From Planomonospora_B alba (lineage in GTDB: Bacteria > Actinomycetota > Actinomycetes > Streptosporangiales > Streptosporangiaceae), in contig NZ_BAAAUT010000041.1 of the NCBI RefSeq assembly GCF_039534085.1, positions 8,199 to 72,198 of the forward strand: DNA of 64,000 bases, read 5' to 3'. A model generated the notes under the pieces. The model made no database searches. It was not told where the DNA came from and was given only the letters and a program-made list of their open reading frames with translations. Made by a program: the position numbers and the translations under genes. Positions within the stretch are counted from its first letter, which is position 1. Each line of letters begins with the position of its first letter. Positions 23,314 through 30,734 of this stretch are shown here, one piece after another.

Positions 23314-24633
23314 TCAGCCGCCGTTGCGCTTGGCGTAGGCGGCCTGGGCCTCGGTCAGGCTGGCGGCCATCTCGTCCAGGAAGTCCTTGGCGGGCAGCTG
23401 GCCGAGCAGGACCTTCTGGAACTGCGGCTCCGCGGCGGTCTTGGTGATCGTGTTGAACTCCGGCAGGTAGTACGGCATCTGCACGACCTTGGTCGCCGGG
23501 TCGTTGAGCACCTTGACCGCCATGTCGACGTGCTGCTGACCCTTGAGCCAGGCCTCCTCGTTGACCTCGGTGTTGGCCGGCAGCAGCCCGGTCTTCTCCG
23601 CCCAGTAGCTGTTCATCGCCTTGGAGGCGGCGAACTCGGCGAACTTGGCCGCGGCCTCCTTCTTCTCTCCGGCGGCGAACAGGCCGATGCCGGTGACCGG
23701 GTTCGACAGGATCACCCGCGCGCCGCCTCCGGACACGGGCATGGCCATGGCCGCGACCCGGTCCTCGCCGAGCGTCTTGACGTGGTCGTTGTACGAGCCC
23801 AGGTTGTGCTGCACCATCCCGATGGTGCCGCCGTCGAACTGCGCGATCATCTTCACGTAGTCGTTGTTGACGTCGGCCCTGGGCGTGACCTTCCGGTAGA
23901 GGGCGGCGTACCTCTCCAGCGCCGCCACGTTCCTCGGGTCGTTGACCGTGGACCTGCCGGAGGCGTCGAAGATCTCGGTGATGCCGGACTGGGCGTACAG
24001 CACCTCGAGCAGCTGCGCGATCGAGCCCGCGCCGCCCCGGATGGTGTAGCCGTAGCGCTTCCTGCCGGCGTCGGTCAGCTTCTCGGCCGCGGCGTAGAAG
24101 TCGTCCCAGCTCCTGGGGACCTCCAGGCCCGCCTCGGCGAACCAGTCCGTCCGGTACCAGAACACGCCCATGTTGGTGGACATCGGCACCATGTAGGTCC
24201 CGCCGTCCGGCACGGTCGCCTTGACGGTGTTGACGACCTGCTCGTTCAGCTTGCCGTCCAGCGCGCCGCCGGAGATCAGGTCGTCCACCGGGTCCAGCGC
24301 CTCCTGCGCCACCAGGTTGGCCAGCATCGCGGTGGTGACGCCGCCCACGTCGGGCAGGTCGCCGCCGGCGATCGCGGCGTCGTACTTCTGCTGCGCCTGG
24401 GAGATCGGGACGCCGACGTACTTGACCTCGATGTCCGGGTGGGCCTCCTGGAACTCGGCGATGATGTGCTGCCACACCGGGGTGCGGGCGGGGCCGCCGT
24501 TGTCGTCCCAGAAGGTGATCACCGTCTTGCCGTCGATGCCGGAGCCCGGCTCGTCGGACCCGCACGCGGCCGGACCGGTCCCGAGCATGATCGCGGTGGT
24601 GAGGGCCGCCAGACGCCTGGAGCGGGTGGTCAT
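23314..24633 (-). CDS. ABC sugar-binding lipoprotein (extracellular solute-binding family 1)
   Basis: A 439-residue periplasmic-type binding protein. A signal peptide ends in a PAAC lipobox (Cys24). The family-1 pattern is clear: VITFWDDNGGP, then WQHIIAEFQEAHPDIEVKYVGV, DLPDVGGVTTAMLANLVAQ, MSTNMGVFWYRTDWF and AEKTGLLPANTEV. It should capture an oligosaccharide or polyol for an importer, but no permease or ATPase genes are next to it, so it is an orphan component. The start codon overlaps the stop of an 82-aa ORF (ATGA). The divergent LacI regulator and its operators at 24914-24925 suggest sugar induction. Confidence 0.85.
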   Translation of the reverse strand: MTTRSRRLAALTTAIMLGTGPAACGSDEPGSGIDGKTVITFWDDNGGPARTPVWQHIIAEFQEAHPDIEVKYVGVPISQAQQKYDAAIAGGDLPDVGGVTTAMLANLVAQEALDPVDDLISGGALDGKLNEQVVNTVKATVPDGGTYMVPMSTNMGVFWYRTDWFAEAGLEVPRSWDDFYAAAEKLTDAGRKRYGYTIRGGAGSIAQLLEVLYAQSGITEIFDASGRSTVNDPRNVAALERYAALYRKVTPRADVNNDYVKMIAQFDGGTIGMVQHNLGSYNDHVKTLGEDRVAAMAMPVSGGGARVILSNPVTGIGLFAAGEKKEAAAKFAEFAASKAMNSYWAEKTGLLPANTEVNEEAWLKGQQHVDMAVKVLNDPATKVVQMPYYLPEFNTITKTAAEPQFQKVLLGQLPAKDFLDEMAASLTEAQAAYAKRNGG

Positions 24634-24878
24634 CGCTTCGTACCTCTCTCTGTCTCGTCCCCCGACGTCTCGTCCCCCGACGTCTCGTCCCCTGACGGCG
24701 CCGCGATCGCGGCGCCGTACGGCACCGCCCCCGGGCCCGCCGTCCGGTGGAGGGCGCCGGCCGCCGGGCGGATCGGGAGGCCCGCAGGCGCGATGGCGGC
24801 CGGCGCGATCAGCGGATAAGGTGTCCGGGCCGTACCGCTCCGGCGGCGCATCGGGGGATCCGCCGTAGTGGGCGCCAT
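24630..24878 (-). CDS. Small ORF translationally coupled to the sugar-binding protein
   Basis: An 82-residue frame with a strong GGAAGGAG site nine bases before its ATG and a TGA overlapping the ATG of the binding-protein gene. The first 30 residues (RRRSGTARTPYPLIAPAAIAP) faintly resemble the cytoplasmic start of MalF-type permeases, after which the similarity stops. The end consists of three copies of SGDET, encoded by three 15-base repeats (24652-24696). It could be a permease remnant, a leader peptide, or simply an open leader. The ribosome signals and coupling are what I can see; function is unknown. Confidence 0.35.
   Translation of the reverse strand: MAPTTADPPMRRRSGTARTPYPLIAPAAIAPAGLPIRPAAGALHRTAGPGAVPYGAAIAAPSGDETSGDETSGDETERGTKR
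24652..24696. repeat. Three tandem 15-bp repeats in the binding-protein leader
   Basis: GTCTCGTCCCCCGAC is present at 24652-24666 and 24667-24681, with a third copy (one mismatch) at 24682-24696. On the coding (minus) strand the repeats lie 19 to 63 bases upstream of the start codon and encode SGDET in the small ORF. Confidence 0.8.
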
Positions 24879-24913
24879 GGGCGGCGGCTCCTTCCGGGGC
24901 GACGTCACTACCT

Positions 24914-24959
24914 GCAATCGGTTGCGTGAAACATGGCGGAAATCACAACGCAACGTCAA
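24914..24959 (-). promoter_or_regulatory. LacI-type operator and promoter of the sugar-binding operon
   Basis: On the minus strand TTGACG (24954-24959) and CATGTT (24930-24935) are 18 bases apart. The palindrome GCAATCGGTTGC (24914-24925) follows at the expected transcription start. This resembles the operator in front of lacI itself (GCAA-N4-TTGC). Confidence 0.55.
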
Positions 24960-25066
24960 GGGCCCAATTTGGTAAAGGCGCATTCACCTGGGGGCTGTCG
25001 GCGGCCGACGGGATCTCCCCTCTGCAACCGGTCCCACCGCTCGCCGGAAGGGCGGTCACGGGGGCG

Positions 25067-25097
25067 TTGACGGAGGTGCAACCGCTTGCACTAATGT
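25067..25097 (+). promoter_or_regulatory. lacI promoter with operator filling the -35/-10 spacer
   Basis: TTGACG (25067-25072) and TAATGT (25092-25097) flank GTGCAACCGCTTGCAC (25076-25091), a palindrome with perfect 6-base arms. A bound repressor would occlude RNA polymerase, indicating autorepression. A half-site TGCAACCGGT lies at 25023-25032. Confidence 0.6.
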
Positions 25098-25164
25098 GCT
25101 CTGAGGCCCGGTGAAGGCCCGGTGAAGGCCCCGGACGCGAGGAGCACCCGGACGAAGGAGCGCA

Positions 25165-26163
25165 GTGGCAGCGACGATCAGGGATGTGGCGCAGGCGTCG
25201 GGAGTGCACGTCTCCACGGTCTCCCGGACCTTCTCCGCGCCTCACCTCGTCAACCCCGAGACGCGCAACCGCGTGCTCGCGGCCGCCGAGGACCTCGGCT
25301 ACCGGCCCAACCGGGCGGCCCGGGCGCTGACCACCGGCCGGACCCACAACATCGGCCTGATCGTGGCCGACATCTCCAACCCGTTCTTCCCCCCGCTGAT
25401 CAAGGCGGCCCAGGCGCACGCCAGGACCCGCGACTACCACGTCTTCGTGGCCGACACCGACGAGGACCCGCTGGTGGAGGAGGAGCTGATCAAGGCCCTC
25501 ACCAAGCAGGTCGACGGACTGCTGCTCTGCAGCCCGCGGCTGTCGAACCGGGCCATCGAACGGCTCCGCGCCGACGTGCCGTTCGTCGTGGTCAACCGCG
25601 AGATGAAGGGCATGCCGACCGTGCTGATGGACGTCGGCCAGGGCGCCCGGCTGGCGATCGAGCACCTGGCGGGGCTCGGCCACCGCCGGATCGCGCTCGT
25701 CTGCGGCCCGAGCGGGTCGTGGACGAGCAAGCAGATGCAGTCGGCCGCCGCCGCGACGGACGGGGTCGACCTGGTCTTCCTCGGCCCCAACGCCCCCACC
25801 GAGCAGGGGGGCCTCGCCGCCGCCGCCGAGGTGACCGCCTCCGGCGCGACCGGGGTGCTCGCCTACAACGACCTGGTCGCCATGGGCCTGATCGAAGGGC
25901 TCCAGGAGCGCGGCGTCCGGGTGCCCGGCGACGTCAGCGTGGTCGGCGTCGACGACACCGTCCCCGGCCGGCTCAACCGGCCCAAGCTCACGACCGTCGC
26001 CATGCCCACCGCCGCCGCCGGGCGCATGGCCGTGGACCTGCTGCTCCAGTCCGTCGACGACGACGGCGCCGCGACCCTGGCCACCCTGGCGACGAGCCTG
26101 GTCGTCCGCGAGTCCACCGGTCCGGCCCCGCCGCCGCGCCCGGCGGGGGAGGCCCGCCCGTGA
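25165..26163 (+). CDS. LacI-family transcriptional regulator
   Basis: A 332-residue repressor. The N-terminal HTH and hinge helix are classical (TIRDVAQASGVHVSTVSRTFSAPHLVNPETRNRVLAAAEDLGYRPNRAARAL). The effector domain begins with NIGLIVADISNPFFPPLIK and contains VDGLLLCSPRL, RRIALVCGP, GVLAYNDLVAMGLIEGL and DVSVVGVDDTV. The GTG at 25165 follows GAAGGAG. It is divergent to the orphan sugar-binding lipoprotein and probably controls it through GCAA-N4-TTGC operators on both sides. The region around residues 190-205 is slightly shorter than in typical members, which may affect ligand contacts. The ligand is presumably the sugar bound by the lipoprotein. Confidence 0.88.
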   Translation: MAATIRDVAQASGVHVSTVSRTFSAPHLVNPETRNRVLAAAEDLGYRPNRAARALTTGRTHNIGLIVADISNPFFPPLIKAAQAHARTRDYHVFVADTDEDPLVEEELIKALTKQVDGLLLCSPRLSNRAIERLRADVPFVVVNREMKGMPTVLMDVGQGARLAIEHLAGLGHRRIALVCGPSGSWTSKQMQSAAAATDGVDLVFLGPNAPTEQGGLAAAAEVTASGATGVLAYNDLVAMGLIEGLQERGVRVPGDVSVVGVDDTVPGRLNRPKLTTVAMPTAAAGRMAVDLLLQSVDDDGAATLATLATSLVVRESTGPAPPPRPAGEARP

Positions 26164-26182
26164 ACGGGGCGCCCGCGGCCCG

Positions 26183-26488
26183 CTACCTGCGCGTGTACCA
26201 CAGGGCGATCCCGTCGGTCTCCGCGGTGGGGATGTACGGCCGGTCCTGGTGGAGCCCTCCGCCGAGCACCTGTGCCACGCCGGACGCCGGCACGCCGCGC
26301 AGCGGCTCCACGGCGTCCAGGAACCGCCCGGGATCGGCGCCCGGGGGCAGCAGCCTGATCACCACCCGGGCGCCGGAGGGGTCCTCGGCGGGGTAGGCGT
26401 GCGGGCGCGCGTCGCCGAGCCTGCCGGTGATCCGGTGTCCCGCCAGTTCGCGCGGGTCGGACGGGGTCAGCGGTGCGGCACGTGACAT
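26183..26488 (-). CDS. Stand-alone pseudokinase N-lobe fragment
   Basis: A 101-residue protein resembling only the N-lobe of actinobacterial Ser/Thr kinases. PLTPSDPRELAGHRITGRLG is the usual N-terminus, PAEDPSGARVVIRLLP occupies the place of the VAVK strand with arginine instead of the ATP-anchoring lysine, and RPYIPTAETDG corresponds to the hinge. The glycine-rich loop is broken (GRLGDARPH). The catalytic C-lobe is absent, and the frame has its own stop 20 bases from the convergent lacI gene. It cannot phosphorylate. It may be a binding module or a truncated relic. The start at 26488 lacks a strong ribosome binding site. Confidence 0.5.
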   Translation of the reverse strand: MSRAAPLTPSDPRELAGHRITGRLGDARPHAYPAEDPSGARVVIRLLPPGADPGRFLDAVEPLRGVPASGVAQVLGGGLHQDRPYIPTAETDGIALWYTRR

Positions 26489-26695
26489 GGGGATGTCCCG
26501 TGCTCGGGGAGGAGGCGCCGTAGATCACCCATTATGGGCGCGGCCGCCGCGGGGGAGAGGGCCGCCGCCGCGATCACCCCTCCGGGTGCGCCGGTCGCGG
26601 GACGGGCGAATGGGGCGGCCGGACCCGGGCAGGGAGCGGGGGACGGATGACTCGGCGCCCGCGGCGCCGGGACGGGCCGGAGAAGGAGGTGCGCC

Positions 26696-26998
26696 ATGCC
26701 CGCACGCGGTGAGCCCTCGGTCGCGGCCTCGGGCGAGTGGGTGGACGACGACGGTGTGCGCATGCCCGCGGGCGAGGTGCACGCCTGGTGGCCGGGGACG
26801 AACCAGACCCTGTGCGGCCTGGCGCTGAGCAGGTCGCGGCTGCACCGGTTCCACCACGTCCGGTGGCCGGACACCTTCCCGGAGTCGGGCGGGGCGGCTG
26901 CGGAGGTGCGCCAGGTGTGCCGCCGGTGCCAGGGCGCGACCGGCCGCTCCAGCCGGGGCTGGAGCAAGGGCTGGACCCGTACCTCGCCCCGGCCGTGA
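26696..26998 (+). CDS. Small conserved-looking cysteine-pair protein, unknown
   Basis: A 100-residue protein with a strong AAGGAGG site. The pattern EVHAWWPGTNQTLCGLALSRSRLHRFHHVRWPDTF, then VRQVCRRCQGAT, shows a single cysteine (Cys40) and a C-x-x-C pair (Cys75, Cys78) that could bind zinc. I recall similar short proteins in related actinomycetes, but no function is known. It stands alone between the pseudokinase fragment and lysE. The tail (SSRGWSKGWTRTSPRP) is basic. Confidence 0.6.
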   Translation: MPARGEPSVAASGEWVDDDGVRMPAGEVHAWWPGTNQTLCGLALSRSRLHRFHHVRWPDTFPESGGAAAEVRQVCRRCQGATGRSSRGWSKGWTRTSPRP

Positions 26999-27037
26999 GT
27001 CCCCGCCGTCCCCGCGCCGCGCTCCGGCGGAGGCGGC

Positions 27038-27682
27038 TCAGGCCCTGGCGGCCGCGCTCTCTCCGGTGAGCGCGGTGACGGCGCCCAGGCCGAGGTAGAC
27101 GGCGCCGCTGGTGACGTCCAGGCGGCGGCGGGCGCGGGCGGAGCCGCGCAGCCGTCCGGCCAGCGCGGAGGCCAGCAGGGCGAACGCGCCGTCGCTGGCG
27201 ATGCCCAGGACGATCCAGATCACGCCGAGGAGCACGATCTGCGGGGCGATCGGGCCGGCGGCCGGGTCCGCGAACTGGGGGAGGAACGCGAGGAAGAAGA
27301 TCGCGGTCTTCGGGTTGAGCACGTTGACCACGAAGCCCTCCCAGAACATCCGGCGCCTGCTGGCCGCCGGGGGCTCGGCGGCCTCGCCGCCGTCCCTCGC
27401 GCTCATGAGCTTGCGCAGGCCGAGCCAGACGAGGTAGGCCGCGCCGAGGTACTTCACGACCGTGAACGCGGTGGCCGAGGCGGCGAGCAGGGCGCTGATG
27501 CCGAGCGCGGCGGCGGCCACGTGGACGACGGACCCGGCGTGGATGCCCAGGACGGAGACCAGTCCGGCGCCGCGGCCCTGCGCGACGCTCCGGGTGACGA
27601 TGTAGACGACCGCGGGGCCCGGCACGACCAGCAGGGCGAGCGTGGCGGCGGCGAACAGGGCGAGCGTCGCGAGGTCCGGCAT
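27038..27682 (-). CDS. LysE/RhtB-family amino-acid exporter
   Basis: A 214-residue membrane protein with six predicted helices. The family signature VVPGPAVVYIVTRSVAQGRGAGLVSVLGIHAGS is at residues 19-51, KYLGAAYLVWLGLRKL near 77-92, and FWEGFVVNVLNPKTAIFFLAFLPQF near 112-136. RhtB/LysE members export amino acids or related metabolites. TAGGCT (minus strand, 27690-27695) lies seven bases before the ATG with no ribosome binding site, so the mRNA is probably leaderless. The substrate cannot be deduced. Confidence 0.88.
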   Translation of the reverse strand: MPDLATLALFAAATLALLVVPGPAVVYIVTRSVAQGRGAGLVSVLGIHAGSVVHVAAAALGISALLAASATAFTVVKYLGAAYLVWLGLRKLMSARDGGEAAEPPAASRRRMFWEGFVVNVLNPKTAIFFLAFLPQFADPAAGPIAPQIVLLGVIWIVLGIASDGAFALLASALAGRLRGSARARRRLDVTSGAVYLGLGAVTALTGESAAARA

Positions 27683-27793
27683 ACCGCGGAGCCTAGGCCC
27701 GCCCCGGCGCTGATCGCCTCTGGTTTTCCGCGGGAGGACGTCCCGCCGGCCCGTCTCCCGGCCGCAGGTCCATCCGGAGGGCTCGGGGGAGGA

Positions 27794-28438
27794 TCAGCTG
27801 ACCTCGACTTCTGTGATCTTCGCCCATCTGCCGGCCGGGGCCGAGCACCAGGAGCCCCAGACGGACGCCGTGAGCTCGAAGGCCGCGGTCCGTCCCGGCT
27901 TCACGTCCGTCAGGTATTCGACGCCGCTGTCGAAGGCCTTGCCGACGCCCACCTGGCCCTCGATCCAGTAGGACCTCGTGGCGGTGGTGTTGTTGCGGAT
28001 CGTGCCCTTGGCCACGACGGTGCTGGAGCACCAGCCCGCCCCGTCCGAGCTGTCCAGGGCGAACACCGGTTTCACGCTGATCGTGTAGGCGGGCTTGATG
28101 ACCTTGATGGAGACGCCGGGCCTGCCCTTGGTCCTCCAGCCCTTCTTGCCGAGCTTCTTCGTCCAGGTGGTGGAGCGCGTCGCGGAGAGCGTGACGGTCT
28201 TCTTGACCGTCTTGCAGCTCTTCTTGCAGACCTTCTGACTGAAGGTGATCACGGTCTTGTACCGCGTCTTGTTCCTGACGGTGGCCGTGAGGTAGGACTT
28301 GCCCTTCTTCTTGACGACCGCCGTCTTGACGCTGTAGGAGGTCGTGCTCTCGGTGCCCGCCTGGGCGGGCGTGGCGGCCAGGGTGGTCCCCGCGAGGACG
28401 CCCGCCGCCATGACGGCGGTGGCGATGATCCGCTTCAT
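27794..28438 (-). CDS. Secreted protein of unknown function
   Basis: A 214-residue exported protein I do not recognise. The signal peptide is MKRIIATAVMAAGVLAGTT, cleaved near PAQAG (residue 27). The mature part has a Lys/Thr-rich first half (KTAVVKKKGKSYLTATVRNKT, then VCKKSCKTVKKTVTL) with one C-x-x-x-C pair, and a second half with two tryptophan-cysteine pairs (GAGWCSS, WGSWCSA). It looks like tandem beta-sandwich units with disulfides. Lysine-rich, Thr-rich codon use is unusual for this genome. An AAGGA site precedes the ATG. It stands alone. Confidence 0.6.
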   Translation of the reverse strand: MKRIIATAVMAAGVLAGTTLAATPAQAGTESTTSYSVKTAVVKKKGKSYLTATVRNKTRYKTVITFSQKVCKKSCKTVKKTVTLSATRSTTWTKKLGKKGWRTKGRPGVSIKVIKPAYTISVKPVFALDSSDGAGWCSSTVVAKGTIRNNTTATRSYWIEGQVGVGKAFDSGVEYLTDVKPGRTAAFELTASVWGSWCSAPAGRWAKITEVEVS

Positions 28439-28527
28439 GTTGTCCTTGCCGATCTCTTATGTGGACATTACCGGCAAACAGTACATATGGCGGGAGTATG
28501 GCTAGAACATGGATGAAATGGTGTTCG

Positions 28528-29433
28528 TCACCGGTGGTCGCGCGGTGGCCGCGGGACCACCGAGGCCAGGGCCGCCAGCAGGGCCGCGGCGGCGGGCGGG
28601 TCGGGCGGCTCGCCGTACGTGGCGGCGTAGACGTGGCGGACCGAGCCGGGGAGCTCGGTCGTGCCGACCCCCGGATGCCGGTGGGCCCGCAGCGCCAGGC
28701 CGGGCAGGACGGTGACGCCCATGCCCGCGGCGACCAGCGCCTGGACGGCCACGATGTCGTCGGTGGTGAAGGCGACCGCGGGTTCGAAGCCCTCCTGCGC
28801 GCACAGGTCGAGCAGGTGGCTCCGGCACCGCTCGCAGCCCGCGATCCACCGGGCGCCGCGGTGGGCGGACAGGGCGCCGTCCGGACCGGCCGGGACGCCG
28901 GCGCCTCCGGGGACGATCAGGTGGCTCGGGTCGTCCAGCAGGTGCAGCAGGCGGATGCCGCCGTCCTCCGGGGCGGTGTCGTCGTAGCGGAAGACGACCG
29001 CCGCGTCGACGTAGCCCGCCCGGAGCATGCGCAGGGCCTCGGGCGGCTCGGTCTCGGCCAGCCGGAGCTCCAGGCCGGGATGCTCCCGGGCGAGCAGGGC
29101 GGCGGCCTCGGGCACGAACGTGCCCAGCGCGGAGGGGAAGGCGGCCAGCCTGACCCGGCCGGCCCGCAGGCCGACGTGCGCGGCGAGCTCCGCGGCGGCC
29201 GAGTCCACCCGCCCGACGATCTCGACGGCCCGCTCGGCCAGCAGCCTCCCCGCCTCGGTCAGCCGGATGCCGCGGCCCGCCCGCTGGACGAGCTTCGTCC
29301 CGGTCTCGGCCTCCAGCCGGGCGAGGTGGTGGCTGACCGAGGGCTGGGAGTAGTGCAGCTCCCGGGCCGCCGCGGTCACCGAGCCGTGCCGGGCCACGGC
29401 GGCGAGCACGCGGAGCCGTACCAGGTCGAGCAT
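28528..29433 (-). CDS. LysR-family transcriptional regulator
   Basis: A 301-residue regulator. The HTH is LDLVRLRVLAAVARHGSVTAAARELHYSQPSVSHHLARLEAETG; the ligand domain begins at GRVRLAAFPSA and has the subdomain pattern of the family. TAACGT (minus strand, 29440-29445) lies six bases before the ATG, a leaderless arrangement. It is divergent to a cysteine dioxygenase-type gene whose start is 75 bases away and most likely controls it. The ligand is perhaps a thiol amino acid, inferred from that neighbour. Confidence 0.87.
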   Translation of the reverse strand: MLDLVRLRVLAAVARHGSVTAAARELHYSQPSVSHHLARLEAETGTKLVQRAGRGIRLTEAGRLLAERAVEIVGRVDSAAAELAAHVGLRAGRVRLAAFPSALGTFVPEAAALLAREHPGLELRLAETEPPEALRMLRAGYVDAAVVFRYDDTAPEDGGIRLLHLLDDPSHLIVPGGAGVPAGPDGALSAHRGARWIAGCERCRSHLLDLCAQEGFEPAVAFTTDDIVAVQALVAAGMGVTVLPGLALRAHRHPGVGTTELPGSVRHVYAATYGEPPDPPAAAALLAALASVVPRPPRDHR

Positions 29434-29507
29434 TCATCAACGTTATCTATGGGTGGACCGGAAGATAGGCATTGGACCCGATGAGTCGCCGGGCGCACGC
29501 TGGAGGC

Positions 29508-30032
29508 ATGGGAACCACGACACTCATCCGCCCCGGTCTGGCGGAGCTGGTCGCGGACATCCGGGAGGTCACCGCCCGCCCGGCCGCGCCGCGCCGGACC
29601 GCGCTCGCCGTCGCCGACGCGCTGCGCGAGCGGCTGCCCTCCCCCGGGATCCTCACCGAGGAGGAGCGGGCCGGATCGCCCGCCGCCTACACCCGGCACA
29701 TCCTGCACACCGAGTCCGCCTTCTCGGTCGTCGCCATCGTCTGGCGGCCCGGCCAGGGCACCGGCGTCCACGACCACATCGCCTGGTGCGCGTTCGGCGT
29801 CCTGCAGGGCGTCGAGGACGAGACGCTCTACCGCGACCACGGCGACCACCTCACCGAGATCGGCCGGGTGCTCAACCGCGCGGGCGACGTGAGCGGTTTC
29901 GCCCCGCCCGGCGACATCCACCGGGTCCGCAACACCGGGGCGACCACCGCCGTCTCGCTGCACGTCTACGGGGCCGACCTCAGCGCCTGCCCGAGCAGCG
30001 TCCGCCGCGACTACGACCTGCCGGTGCGCTGA
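29508..30032 (+). CDS. Cysteine dioxygenase-type cupin
   Basis: A 174-residue cupin. The iron ligands of thiol dioxygenases are present: GVHDHIAWCAFGVLQG with His88 and His90, and HRVRN with His138. Cysteine dioxygenase converts cysteine to cysteine sulfinate with molecular oxygen; 3-mercaptopropionate dioxygenase is the alternative in bacteria. I use ATG 29508 because CACGCT ends six bases before it, a leaderless arrangement. The GGAGG directly in front is only one base away and cannot serve as a ribosome site; ATG 29481 is an alternative. It is divergent to LysR, its likely regulator. Confidence 0.78.
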   Translation: MGTTTLIRPGLAELVADIREVTARPAAPRRTALAVADALRERLPSPGILTEEERAGSPAAYTRHILHTESAFSVVAIVWRPGQGTGVHDHIAWCAFGVLQGVEDETLYRDHGDHLTEIGRVLNRAGDVSGFAPPGDIHRVRNTGATTAVSLHVYGADLSACPSSVRRDYDLPVR

Positions 30033-30134
30033 GCCCGCCGTACGGCGCGGCCCCGGCGGGTGCGGCGGCCTCGGCGGGGCGCGGCGGGTGCGGCGCGGGC
30101 CGGGGACGGGCGCACGGCCGGGGGAGCGCGGCGG

Positions 30135-30719
30135 CTATCCGGCCGCCACCCGGCCGTGGAGCAGCTCGACCAGGGTGGCGTGGACCCGCTCGATCGGGCG
30201 GTCCGGGTGGAGCACCTTGCGCTCGATGGCCACGGTCAGCACCATCCCGAACACGGCGGCCGCCGCGGTCTCCACGTCCAGGTCGTCGCGGACCACGCCC
30301 TCGGCCACGGCCCGGCGCAGCACGCCGGCGTAGACCCCGAGCGCGTCCCGGCGGAGCCCGGCCACCGCGTCCTGCCAGGCGGTGCGCCACATCTCGGCGA
30401 GCAGCACCCGGGCGAAGGCGCCGTACTCCTCGAAGAAGCGCAGCTGCGCCATGACCACGGAGTCCAGCGCGTCCAGCGCGGTCCTGCCGGCGGCCGCCCC
30501 GGACAGGGCGCCGGACAGCAGGCCGATCCCGTGGTCGAGCAGGCCGGTGAAGAGGGCCTCCTTGCTGCCGAAGTTGTAGAACACGGTGCCCTTGGCCACC
30601 CCGGCGCGCTCGGCGATCGCGTCCACCGTGGTCGCGGTGTAGCCCTGCTCCGCGATCAGCTCCACCGCCGCGCTGAACAACCGCAGTCTCGTCTCGGCCC
30701 GGCGGCCGCTCGCCTTCAT
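30135..30719 (-). CDS. TetR-family regulator of the YhgE/ABC operon
   Basis: A 194-residue TetR regulator with HTH RLFSAAVELIAEQGYTATTVDAIAERAGVAKGTVFYNFGSKEALF and a typical C-terminal ligand domain. The ATG at 30719 is supported by TAACGT (minus strand, 30727-30732) seven bases upstream; an in-frame GTG at 30728 is less likely. It is immediately downstream of the YhgE gene on the same strand, the usual arrangement for this family. A palindrome ACTGACTGGTCAGT in front of the ATPase gene (33756-33769) is its probable operator. Confidence 0.85.
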   Translation of the reverse strand: MKASGRRAETRLRLFSAAVELIAEQGYTATTVDAIAERAGVAKGTVFYNFGSKEALFTGLLDHGIGLLSGALSGAAAGRTALDALDSVVMAQLRFFEEYGAFARVLLAEMWRTAWQDAVAGLRRDALGVYAGVLRRAVAEGVVRDDLDVETAAAAVFGMVLTVAIERKVLHPDRPIERVHATLVELLHGRVAAG

Positions 30720-30734
30720 GGGCTCCACGTTAGA

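Noticed and set aside
30135..30719. TetR at 30135 or 2329 as KstR
   Set aside because: Each has its own different palindrome (ACTGAC-N2-GTCAGT and GGACA-N3-TGTCC); neither matches AACnnGTT, so KstR must be encoded elsewhere.
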